A stretch of DNA of 64,000 nt. Source: Lumnitzera littorea (lineage: Eukaryota > Streptophyta > Magnoliopsida > Myrtales > Combretaceae). The notes under the pieces were generated by a model. The model did not search any database. It was not told the origin of the DNA and was given only the letters and a program-made list of their open reading frames with translations. How positions within the stretch are numbered: the stretch's first letter is position 1; each line of letters starts with the position of its first letter. Shown piece by piece: positions 12,418 through 22,413 of this stretch. Made by a program: the position numbers and the translations under genes. The stretch is from contig JAMXBB010000012.1 of assembly GCA_024138015.1 (NCBI GenBank), positions 17,594,634 through 17,658,633 of the forward strand, written 5' to 3'.

Positions 12418-13473
12418 CGGAGCAAAGTATGGAAGGCCTCTCTTTGTGGTTGTGTGCTGTGAGCCTTGGTATGTATAAGGGTGGGTATATGTGTCGATGG
12501 GTTAGCTTGAGGAGTAGGTGTGGCGTGAGACATGGTTTAGAGTGATTTGGAGTGGTGGTGGTGAAGTTATGGGGGTTGGCACTAAGGTGGTTGGTGTTGC
12601 CAAGAAGAGGAAAAAGAAGGAGTTTAAGGCTTGATCTTTGAGAGGAAGTTTGAGAGAGTTTTTGGGTATGTTCTAGGGTTTAAGAAAAAAAAAATGTGGG
12701 TAGGAAATGGGGATGGCAGGTCATGGAAGTAAGGGGAGGTGAGGGGGACAAGCCTTGATTGTTTGAGAAATTGAAGACAAGGTACAAAATGGGGACCATG
12801 TACCTTATGTGCTTTTTGTCAATTTGGGCAAGATCTTATGCCCTTAGGGTACAAGATATTTCAAAAGGGGATAAGAGTTTGTCTTTTGGTCATTAATCAT
12901 GTTTGACTCGTAGTTAATTAAGATGTAATAGGGTTGGTTAAGGATTAGGGTTTGATTAAGGCAATTGGTGGTGATTAGGCATGATTAGGCTAATTAAGTG
13001 AAATTAGGATGTGTTTAGGGTTTAATTGGACTTTGACACTATAATTTAGCTATTTTAAATACCCTACATGTATGCTTAGGGTTCCCTTAAGGTTTGGTGC
13101 TCGTTTATGGTAATTTGGTTCGTATATGAGCTTAAAAGTTAGGGTTTGAATCGCTTATTGCTACCAATCACTTGGATTGATCAATTTAACCTTACTATTA
13201 GTTTATTGGTGACAATAAGGTTTTTGATCACTTATTTAGGGTTAAATATCATTTTAGGGTTTCGCTATCATTTTAAGGTTTTTCAAGTATTAGAGTTTGT
13301 GCTCATTTAGTTAAGTTTTTAAGACTTACTTCAATTAAGGTTTTAGTCGAACATTTAGGGTTTGATTCCTTTACTTAGGTATTATTATCAAGTTTAGGCT
13401 AGTTCTAGGGAGTATCAAAGGACTCCTTCATTCGATTTAGCTTTTGGGTTACTGAAATTTCATGCGGTTTACA

Positions 13474-14280
13474 AAAGCATTCCTTGAGATGGCTAAGACC
13501 TTAAAGAATTTGAAAGCTTAGTTGTGCCTCTATAAGCTGATTGACCTAAGTGAACGGGCAATGTGTTCCTTGAATTGGCTAAGACTTCAAGGAATTTGAA
13601 AGCTTAATCATGCCTCTATGAGCTGTCTAACCTAAGCGAATGGGCGAAGCGCTCCTTAAGCTACCTAAGACTCTAAATTGAAACTTGGTCATGCTCTTTT
13701 GAGTTGACTAACCTATGTGGGAGTGTCTCTAGGGGACTAGCAACCTTAATTTGGAATCAATTTGAAAAACAAAACCTAGAACTACTCCTTTAAGCTAACT
13801 ATCCTAGGTGAATGGGGAAAGCGCTCCTTAAACCGGCTAAGACCCGAAAAAATTCGAAAGCCTAGTCTTACCCCTATAAGCTAACTAACCTAGGCAAATG
13901 AGCAAAATGCTCTTTAAGTTGGCTAAGACCTTAAACTGAAATTGAAACCTAATAGTATCCTATGAGCTGACTAACCTAAGCGAATGGGCGAAGCATTCCT
14001 TGAGCTGGCTAAGACCCTAAATGAGAATTTGAAACCTACTAGTGCCTTTATGAGCTGACTACTCTAAGCAAATAGGCAAAACACTCTTCGAGCTGACTAA
14101 GACCCTAAATGAGAAATTGAAACTCGATAGTGCCCCTGTGAGTTGACTAACCTAACAAAATGGATGAAGCATTCCTCTAATTAGCTAAGACCCTAGAGAG
14201 AATTTAGTCGTGATCCTCTAAGTTGACTAACCTAGGTGAACAAGCAAAGCGCTCGTCAAGCTAGCTAAAACGTTAAATGA
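13474..14280 (-). repeat. GAGCTGGCTAAGACC tandem array, right half
   Basis: The array interrupted at 9855 continues with units carrying 'gaatgggcgaagcgctccttgagctgg' and 'taagaccctaaa'. Unit spacing is about 85-100 bp and degenerate. The homologous array in element B (46680-48000) shows a clear 129-130 bp period. Confidence 0.75.
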
Positions 14281-14530
14281 TAATCTGGTGAAGGGAAGCA
14301 CCCTATAAGCTTGTTAAGAAATTTGTGATAAAGGGAAGCACCTAATGGGCTCGCTAAAAGAATATTGGTGAAGAAAAGCACTCTATGGCCTCGTTAAAAG
14401 AATATTGGTGAAGAAAAGCGCCCTATGGGCTCGCTAAAATGATATTAGTGAAGAAAAAGTGCTCTATAGGTTTGCTAAAAGCCTAAAGAGAGATTGATGA
14501 AAGAGGAAGCACCCTATGGGCTTACTAAAC
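14281..14530 (-). repeat. GCCCTATGGGC tandem array
   Basis: Five or more units of about 55-60 bp are built on 'gtgaagaaaagcgccctatgggctcgctaaaa'. Each core is a perfect short inverted repeat, GCCCTATGGGC. The homologue in element B is at 48060-48500. Confidence 0.75.
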
Positions 14531-14840
14531 CCTAAGAGAAAATGATAAATTGGGTTAGTACTCTATGAGCTTACTAGAACTCTAAAAATGATGAAAGATA
14601 GGACAGTGTTCTAAGAGTTGGCTAGAAATCTTTAAATGGATTAAAAAATGGGACAGCAATCTAAAAGCTGGTTAAGACCTTGAAGAGAGGGGATATCGCT
14701 CTAAAAGTTGGTTAAAATCCTAAAAATGGATGAAAAGATGAGACAACGCTCTAAGAGCTAGCTAAAACCCTTTAAAAAATGCATTGAGGATGGGATAGTG
14801 CCCTAAAAATGATGAGAGATAGGCAAAGTGAGGAATGTAA
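14531..14840 (-). repeat. GCTCTAAGAGC tandem array
   Basis: Units of about 55-65 bp carry 'gggacagcgctctaagagctggctaaaaccctaaa'. The core inverted repeat is GCTCTAAGAGC, which differs from the neighbouring array by paired substitutions. The homologue in B is at 48500-48960. Confidence 0.75.
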
Positions 14841-16289
14841 CCCGTTTAAAAAAACTTCCTAATTTGAAAATATTTATAAACAAAGAATTTGGTGAAAATC
14901 ATTTAATGATAAAAAAGGCATAAGGGATTAAGTCTCTTAATGACTTAGATTAATGTGATCAGCTTAAAATGTGTGACCATATTGAAAAGGAAACAGATGA
15001 CCTAAATTGAAAGTTTAGTGAATCGAGTTGGCATAGATTTAAAAATGGACAAAAAACTTATAACAAGCCTTTACTTTCTCTCTCTTTTCTTTTTCTTTTC
15101 TTTTTTTAATTTTCTTCTTCTTCTTCTTCTTTTTCTTTTGAAAGTTTGTTAACAAGTATAAATTCTTATTAAGAAGCAAAAATTATAATCATCCCCTTTC
15201 TTAGTAACTGTGTGGGCCATCTCGTATTTTTCTTAATATTTGAAAATGTCTCCTAACCCTAATATTGGGCTTCCTCATGAGGGTTTGTGATTTTAAACAT
15301 TCCTTTCCTAAGAAAAAGGTAATTTATGATTAGTCTATTTGAATAGGGCTTTTTTACAAACTCTCAGTCCAAATTACACTCTTGATTACAAGCCTAAAAA
15401 TTATAGTCCATTTTGCAAGTAATACGCCTCGATCAATTTGTTAAGTCTTTTTCAATTCAACATTATGAATTTAAGCTTTTGGTTAAAGAGTTTCAAAAAG
15501 GACTAATGAGAATGCCTATTTTGAAAGAAATACTTTTATTCAATCCTAGGTGTATAAGTCAAGAAGCTTTTGGAAAATTAAAAGTATGTTTATCCTAGTT
15601 TCAAAAACAAATTTTATTATAGATAAATTATCTTTTAAGATCAAAAGAGCTTTTGTCTAGTGTAAGAGATATTGTAAGTAGGAAGGCCATGTGTTTGTGG
15701 ATAAGAATGTGTAAAGTGGCTTTGTGTTTTATGATTTAGGATGGATATGTGGGGCCCACGTTTTTAGGTTGGGCATGAAATTTACGGCTTTATATCTTTT
15801 AGGCCTTCTTTAGTTAGGGTTATTTAGGCTTTGATTCCTAGCCTCTTGATTCAGTTTTGCTACTCCTATTAGGATATATCTTTCAGGGCTTTCGGCTTTC
15901 GGTTTTCGTCTTACACTTGGGCTTAATTTTCCAGCCTCTTTTCTTCCTTTACCCTCTTTTTTTTTTTTTTTTTATAAACTTTTTGTTTTCCTTGGGCTTC
16001 TATTATCAAGTCTTTGAGAGATTAAAGGCCCTAAATCCATAGGTTCTGAGTATATGGGCTTAGGTGAGGTAAGTATAAGCTTGAGGTGTCTAAAAGGTGT
16101 TGACTCTTCTTCATTTCAAAGAAAAATAATTTATTAGAAATAAAAGTCGTCTTTAAATTAATGTTACCGAACCAAGCACAAACCAATTTCATCTTTCTCT
16201 CCTAATCAATGATATTTTTCATTTGATCTAAGTTCGAAATTTGGGTTATATTTTAACTTTGTTTTTTAGCTTGGTCAAGTTCAATTTTC
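14841..16289 (-). mobile_element. Element A internal spacer
   Basis: No coding region is recognised. There are CT-rich stretches near 15075-15140 and 15940-15980, and short frames at 15413-15598 and 15857-16042 that are not conserved. Parts correspond to element C (5570-6430) and element B (49000-49500), consistent with a common non-coding internal region. Confidence 0.6.
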
Positions 16290-16520
16290 TCACCAGGCCA
16301 GGGGTTTTGACTTGGTTTAGCTACCTTGATGGGCCAGGGATTGTGTTTGGTTCGACTACCTTAACTAGCCGTGGTTGGTGTTTAGGTCAACTGCCTTGAT
16401 GGACTGAGGGGCTTGTGCTTGGGTTGGATTCTTTAACGAGCCAAGTGGCTTTGTTTAGGTTGGATACCTTAACGAGCTAAGTGGTTTGTGTTTGGGTTAG
16501 CCCATAGGAATTTGTAACCA
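16290..16520 (-). repeat. GGTTGG-type tandem array of element A
   Basis: Repeated plus-strand units run like 'gccttgatgggccagggattgtgtttgg' followed by 'ttaacgagccaagtgg'. Spacing is about 45-60 bp. A similar array occupies 49850-50230 in element B, at the same place beside the coiled-coil remnant. Confidence 0.65.
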
Positions 16521-16816
16521 TTAGCAAATTTCTTTTTTTATTTTTTATTTTGTGAGAGAGAAAGATAGGGCTTTATTTTACAAAAACCGAGAAGTCTAAT
16601 TATAAAAGGATGGTGATTTTAGGGTTCTAGTTTACAAGTTTATGGGATTTATTTACATGTCCTTAAGGAAGAGAGAATAAATGGTTAGATGGGTTCTATT
16701 GAAAGCCTATTTACAAAGAAGGGAAGACTAACATTTATTCTCAATCTTTATTTGATGGAACTTGGCATTTATTTTAGGCCTCGTAGCTATGAACTAGAAA
16801 AACCCTAAACAAAGTC

Positions 16817-16985
16817 TCATAGACGAGCTCTATAGTCTTCCAACATTTCATAGGTTTCCCTGATGACTTGTCTAAGAAGGGCTTTTAAGGACCGATTGGG
16901 AGCTTCAAAGCATTCAAGCTTCTGCTTTAGATAGACGTTTTCATCCTCTAGCAGCTGCTCATGAATCCTAGGGAGGTCCTACCTA
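16817..16985 (-). pseudogene. Short coiled-coil ORF remnant of element A (gag-like position)
   Basis: About 56 codons read without a stop on the minus strand up to a TGA at 16817. The peptide is charged and heptad-like, with segments EQLLEDENVYLKQKLEC, LKALLRQVIRETYEML and EDYRARL, typical of a coiled coil. The same peptide is recognisable in element B (EQMLKDEIAYLKEKLEC), so the conservation is at protein level. It lies about 0.7 kb downstream of the PBS, where gag or an extra first ORF would begin. No start codon is certain and upstream codons contain stops. I do not recognise a named domain. Confidence 0.55.
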
Positions 16986-17649
16986 TTAGTTCTTTGATTA
17001 TTTGCTTAGTCATCTACCATTTTAGGCCTAAACTTTTCACAAACAAGAATTAGTTATTAATAAAAGAATATACATGGAAACATGCAAAAGATTAGAACTG
17101 TTTGGCTTAGTACATTACTCTTTAAGTTGCAACCTTACTACTTAATTTAGCATTTTACTTTTACAAAAAATGATTACATTTCTAAAAACTTTCCAATATT
17201 AGTAGGGTTGAAATTATTATGAGTATTGTATTAACTTAAGGTTTTAGGGGAAGTGCATGCAATTAAGGTAAGTTCTAAAGGTCTTTAAGCTTTTGTGACC
17301 TCACTTGTTTTTGGAAAACTCCTTCATTAGTCACATTATAGTTTAAGTGAGGGTAGCCTAATCAACCCTGAGTAGTAGTTACACAATAATGCCTGGAGCC
17401 TTTATAATAGCCCTTTCGTCCTAATACCGTTTGAGTTTAATCGTTTCTACCATACATTCGTGATGCATAAAGTAAATCCACCCCTACCCCCAATTTAAAA
17501 ACTTAAATAAAGCTAACCCTATAAAGAAATTAGTATAACTATAGACAAACATCGAAAATAATAACAAATAAATAAATAATTATACTCAGTAAGGTGATTT
17601 CAAAAATTAATTCTAAATTCAAAAAGTTAGATGGCTAACCTTCTTAACG

Positions 17650-17667
17650 TCCCTAGTGGAGTCGCTA
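17650..17667 (-). other. Primer-binding site (tRNA-Arg) of element A
   Basis: The plus strand reads TCCCTAGTGGAGTCGCTA. This closely matches the 3' end of plant tRNA-Arg plus CCA (CCCCAGCGGAGTCGCCA). The minus strand is therefore a PBS, three bases from the 5' LTR. Known Ogre/Tat elements are reported to use tRNA-Arg, which supports the lineage call. Confidence 0.75.
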
Positions 17668-18462
17668 TTTTGTTAAGCTTGATTTTTCTTGGTTTTTATA
17701 AGTTTTCCTTAACCTGATGAATATTAAACCTACGTACTCATTATTCAGGATTAAACGTACATAATTCCTTTTTTTTTTTTTTGTAAAACTTTAATTTCGT
17801 TGATATCTTTTAGTTTGAAAATGGTTAGGTTTAAATTCTTTAACCATTTGATTTGATTCTAAGAAAAAAACACCTAAACGAAAAGAGTCCTAATTTAGTG
17901 TTTTTATATTTTGAAAAATCTTGAGAGAAATCCTAATTTTGAAAAGGGTCGATTTTATTTTTATTTATTTGGAATAAAGGTTTTACTAAGTGATAAAACA
18001 TTTTTATTATTTATTTTTTCTTTATTTGTTTATATTTATCTCATTTTACCTTTGTTCATGCATTAACCGAGGAAAGATAAAAAATAAACTAAACTTTCTC
18101 TCTCTTTTTTTTCTTTCTTCCTTTTTTTGTTCTTCTTTTCTTTTGTTTTTTCTTTTCCTTTCCTTTTTTTGGATTTTTTTTTTTTTACAATTAACATTAA
18201 ATTATTTAAAAGAAAAGGAAAAAAAAAACATGAAAACTAAATAAAAAAACATAGGGGAGAGGGTAAGAGCAGCACGTAAGTCAGACCTAGGCTTAGATGC
18301 AAGTTGGATTCGATTGTGGGTCAGGTCGAACTGGATCAGCTAGGCAAGTCACACAAGGAAGAAGATGGAGTAGTGACGTAACGCAATTCTATACCTTATT
18401 TTAACTAGGAAAAAGCATTTTTGTGTAAATCTAATTAGACATAGGGACTATGGAACCAGTGC

Positions 18463-19226
18463 TGTAAACCCCACAAATTTCTTAGATAAGGGGTTAAAAG
18501 TTAATAAGATTTCTCAAAAGATACCCTTAGTAATGGCAAGATAATTAACCTTGAACCTAAAAGACTACTCTTAAAAACCCAAACTCATACTCTTAAAATC
18601 CTAAATGGTTATCTAAGCCTTAATTTGACCCTTACACTCAAAAGCCCTAAAATCTTATAAATAAATGACAATAACTAATGTTAACTCCTAAGGTCAACCT
18701 AATCTAACAAAACTAACCCCAAACCTCAATAGAAAAGAGACTAATAGTCGAAGCTCATGAGAGCTCCTTGAAATCGATAAAGGATAAGCTAAACCAAAAA
18801 TAAATATTGGTATAGATAACCTTAACATTGAATTTAAAACCTTAAAATGAATACTATAACTCTTAAATGAATCTTCGAACACTAAAATCCTAATTGGAAC
18901 CCTAATACATACGAACCTTTAAATTGTAAAACCCTAATCTACAATCAATAAGCCTAATCCAACTATAGTACTATAATTAAATAGTAAAACTATTCATTCG
19001 CTTAATTGCTAGAAAACCCTAATCTACCTTGTAAAACGTACTCTAATAATAATAATTATATCAATTCCTTAAACTAATTAGATAAGATTATTCAATGGGT
19101 TTAACCAACTTAATCTGACACATTAAGCTCTAAAATACACCTAATTTGTACGAAGTGTACTAGTAATTAAGATTAAGAAACTTAATTACACCTTAATATG
19201 CTAATTGGGTTTTATATCATAATTAA
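18463..19226 (+). repeat. Telo-box-rich 5' segment of family Q copy 2
   Basis: Many AAACCCTA/AACCCTAA words occur, as in the 5' part of every Q copy (33776-34330; 12900-13473 and 42100-43457 in reverse). No coding sequence is seen. The short minus-strand frame at 18694-18882 is not conserved. Confidence 0.6.
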
Positions 19227-19819
19227 TGTAAGCCCTAAAACTAAGCCAAGTGACCGTAGGATTGAACTTAGAGCACAAGATTTACGGCGATCGATTAAAG
19301 GATCCGAACAAACTCAAATTATAAACTATTAAGAGAAATATTAGTAAAAATGACCTCATAAACTTAAATTTAAGAAAATAAGTAATAAAATAGGAGACTA
19401 TAAAATTTTCAAATTTTAAGTATAATAATTACTAATTATTGAAAAGGCGAAAAGTGTAATCTAATAACTAATAAATTATTAAAGATAGATTATATATATA
19501 CTAAAAATTATAGAATGACTTAAATAATAATTAGGAATGTTCACATGTACTCCACATATATTTACGTGTAGATAAAAATACGCGAAATTACCTAAATTGG
19601 CAAAAAACTTAGTAAATAATTAAAGAAAATTATAAATTAATTATGGAAAAATCAGAAAAAAAAAATCAGAAGAGTATAGAATGATCCAAATCTAGTCGTG
19701 GCAGGTCAAGATCTGCAAAATAAAAACTACCCAATTAGAATTAGGCAACACAAAAGCCAAAAATCAAGGAAATGGAGCAATGTCATGTCTAATTAATGCA
19801 TAGTAATTACCAAAATCGT

Positions 19820-19829
19820 CTATAAATAG
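19820..19829 (+). promoter_or_regulatory. TATA box of family P copy 1
   Basis: CTATAAATAGG is followed about 30 bp later by a purine-rich leader. The same TATAAATA is kept in copies 2, 3 and 4 (23012, 56743, 61597). Confidence 0.75.
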
Positions 19830-19992
19830 GGGAAAAATTCACAGAACTCATTTAGGCAGTGGGGAAGTAGAGAAAAATAGAAAGACTCGAAAATTCAAGA
19901 GAAAATCCAGAAAACAAAAAAAGAAAAGAAAAGAAAACTGTGCAGATAGGGCAAGTGAGCCAAACCTACATCTCACCACCACCTGGGATCGA

Positions 19993-20020
19993 GCCACCAC
20001 CACCACCACCACCACCACCC
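19993..20020 (+). repeat. (CAC)n microsatellite in the family P leader
   Basis: About nine CAC/ACC triplets. Copy 2 has a shorter run at 23194-23208, so the tract length varies between copies. Confidence 0.8.
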
Positions 20021-20092
20021 CACTCTAGACCCACCGTCTAGGTCGGCCGACAACCTTTGACCGTGTTTGGACAGCCAAAAAGCATTGAACCG

Positions 20093-21753
20093 GTAAGTCC
20101 CTTATTTGTCCTGATTTCGTAAAATTTCGTAAAATTAGTTATTTTGCCTAGAAAATTATGAAACTTGTTATTTTGAGGTTTTATTATATGTAGATTTAGG
20201 GAAAAATAGTGATTTAGTTTAATCACATCTGAAAATATAGGGTTCTTAACAAATTAAACAAAACTGAGCATGATTAGAACTAGAAATAAATAGGCTTAGG
20301 AGTGTAGTTTGGAGCTCAATTTTTTTTCTATAGGATGCTCATGTGATATAGAACAGTGCTATGAAGCCATTTTTTTTAAATTAATTTTTGAAAATTTTAA
20401 GTTAATTTTTAGCCCTAAATTGATGGAAAAATTGGGTAATTTTAGGTTAATTAGATGATTAAGATACTAATTACTGATTTAGATAGTAATTAGATGTTTA
20501 GGGATGCTAATCTCTAATGTGGAAACCTAATCCTAGCCTTTGGAGTATTAAATATAGTTAATGTAGGAAATTAGGTAGTTAATGCAAAAAATTAATAATA
20601 TGTGAAATTAAAAATTAATAAATCTAAAAAATTAGGGTTATTTAGATAATATTATAATAGAAATCAGAATAATACTAAATCTGAAATAACATTTAATTTT
20701 AAGTAAATGTATAAAAATGTAAGATTTTCTCACATCGGGAATAAATCCGATACCCTAATTAGGAATAGCGGGTACCGAATAGTTTAGAATACTGAATTAA
20801 GACCCAATATGATATTTGAATACTCAAGCTTAATGTGATTAATTTCACATTAGGATTCGAGCATATTTAAGACTTAGGAATCAAAAATAGAATCTAATTT
20901 AGGATTCGAACCCCGAAATAGAGTACAAAAAATCATTAATACGTAATAGGTATACATGGAAAAAAATGAGTTAAATTATAACTTAGAATATGAATCCTTA
21001 AAAGTATAAGTACTCAGACGACCTATTTGTATTATAGGACACTCAAAGACAAATCAGCTTACGACTAAGGGATCGAGTAATTGAGAAAATTTCAAGTAAG
21101 TTGGGTTATTACTTATTGTAATAAAGTACTATTTGTGCGGTACTCGGGGACTTAGGATTGTATATGATTGTGATTGTAAGTAGTTTACGCATGTGTTTGA
21201 CGTATCTGAATTCGTACTGAAATTATGATATGATAGATTTTGTGTTATAATTGAATTGATGTAAATTGTTTGAAAACCCTAAATGAAATTTAATCTTATC
21301 CGACTTTAATGACCAAAAATGCCATGCATTGCAACCTATTGGGGGATCATTAGGATTCTCCAACCAAATACCGACCCCTTCGAAAGGGATAGCGCAGGAT
21401 TGCATAATGGTCTCTTCTTCATCCTCGGTCAAACTAAGTGACAGGAGAAGAGGTCGTGGCAAAGGTGAAGTCAATGGTTCGAAGGTAGTCGCGGGAGGAG
21501 CGAAACCTCCATTACACAAGCCTGGGTTTGGTTGTGAGCTGCTGCATAACATGGAACTTCTCAACCCAGATTAGAGCGGGTGAAATTTCTCTGATTTCAC
21601 AACGGACCAAACTATGTTGTGCGATGACACTTGATTGTTGCATTGCATGAAATTAATTGATTGATAATCTTGTTTGTGCTTGTATGCATTCATGAGTCTC
21701 CAATTCAACTTACTGAGCTGTAATTGCTCATACCCTTATAGATCCTTTTGCAG
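20093..21753 (+). other. Putative leader intron in family P copy 1
   Basis: The donor CCG|GTAAGT is at 20093 and the acceptor CTTTTGCAG ends at 21753, spanning 1661 bp. The same two sites are found in copies 3 and 4, with GTGAGT or GTAAGT and TTGTAG. In copy 2 the donor is mutated to ATAAGT. No transcript evidence is available. Confidence 0.4.
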
Positions 21754-22168
21754 GTCCCGATCTCTGAACTCTTCAAGTAGTATGCAGCCTTACAATTACC
21801 CAGAAGTTAGTCCTTTTTGAAGTCGAGGGTGTGAGGATCAATCTACTTAGTAATGGTTTGTAGTTAGAGTATCCTTATAGTTAAGGATGAAAGACTGATA
21901 GCTATTAAGTAATTTGGTGAACTGTTGTGTTTATGTAAAACTTCCTGGAAAAATCTGTGGACTTACATATAATTATACATGTTTATTAGAAATTTGTAAT
22001 ATTTATCATAATTGTAGTATAACTATTAATCGGACTGTTACTTCAAAGCGAGGAGTCATCGACACCTTATATAGATCATGTCTATGGTAGGCACTGTGAG
22101 GCCAGTTACTATCGTAGAATGGTTTATACGGCAGGACTGTTACGACTCTGCAACTTCAGGGCGTAACA

Positions 22169-22413
22169 ATTAACTACAAATCAAGAATGATTAATCATAT
22201 GAAACCAAAGTGATTATATGAAAATATCTCCATAAGAATGCCAGCATTATACTTAAGAAGATAATATAAACCCTGTAAACTTTCGGATCTGAACTTAGAG
22301 TTAGATATATGAGTTAATAGATAATCCCTAGAACCACTCAAGGTATAATAATAGATCGTATAATAATAAAATCCATAAATAAAGTAATTCAACCCTAAAT
22401 AATAAGGAACAAA
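22169..22413 (+). mobile_element. Family Q segment between two P insertions
   Basis: These 245 bp are plain family Q sequence, matching 42440-42655 in reverse. The shared reading visible in both copies (GSRDYLLT / NSRDYLLT) reflects this homology and not a gene. Confidence 0.75.

Larger units (their letters stand above)
9856..13473 (-). mobile_element. Family Q solo LTR, copy 1 (reverse)
   Basis: Plus-strand ends are TGTCACAACTC and GCGGTTTACA, i.e. TGTAAACC...TGTGACA in LTR orientation. The flanks are aaaac and aaagc, a TSD with one mismatch that sits in the middle of a tandem array whose units resume on the other side. The 3.6 kb has no coding capacity. It is homologous in reverse to 33776-37799; for example 10231-10300 matches 36950-37020. 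There is no PBS, PPT or internal region, so it is read as a solo LTR. Confidence 0.8.
19227..22168 (+). mobile_element. Family P solo LTR, copy 1
   Basis: It is 2942 bp, starts TGTAAGCCC and ends GGGCGTAACA, with a perfect 5-bp TSD ATTAA on both sides (19222-19226 and 22169-22173). Family Q sequence continues across it. It contains a TATA box, a C/A-rich leader with a CCACCAC run, a GTAAGT donor and a TTTTGCAG acceptor. There is no internal region. Overlapping frames of 81-113 codons on both strands at 21223-21574 decay in copies 3 and 4, so they are not treated as genes. Confidence 0.85.
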
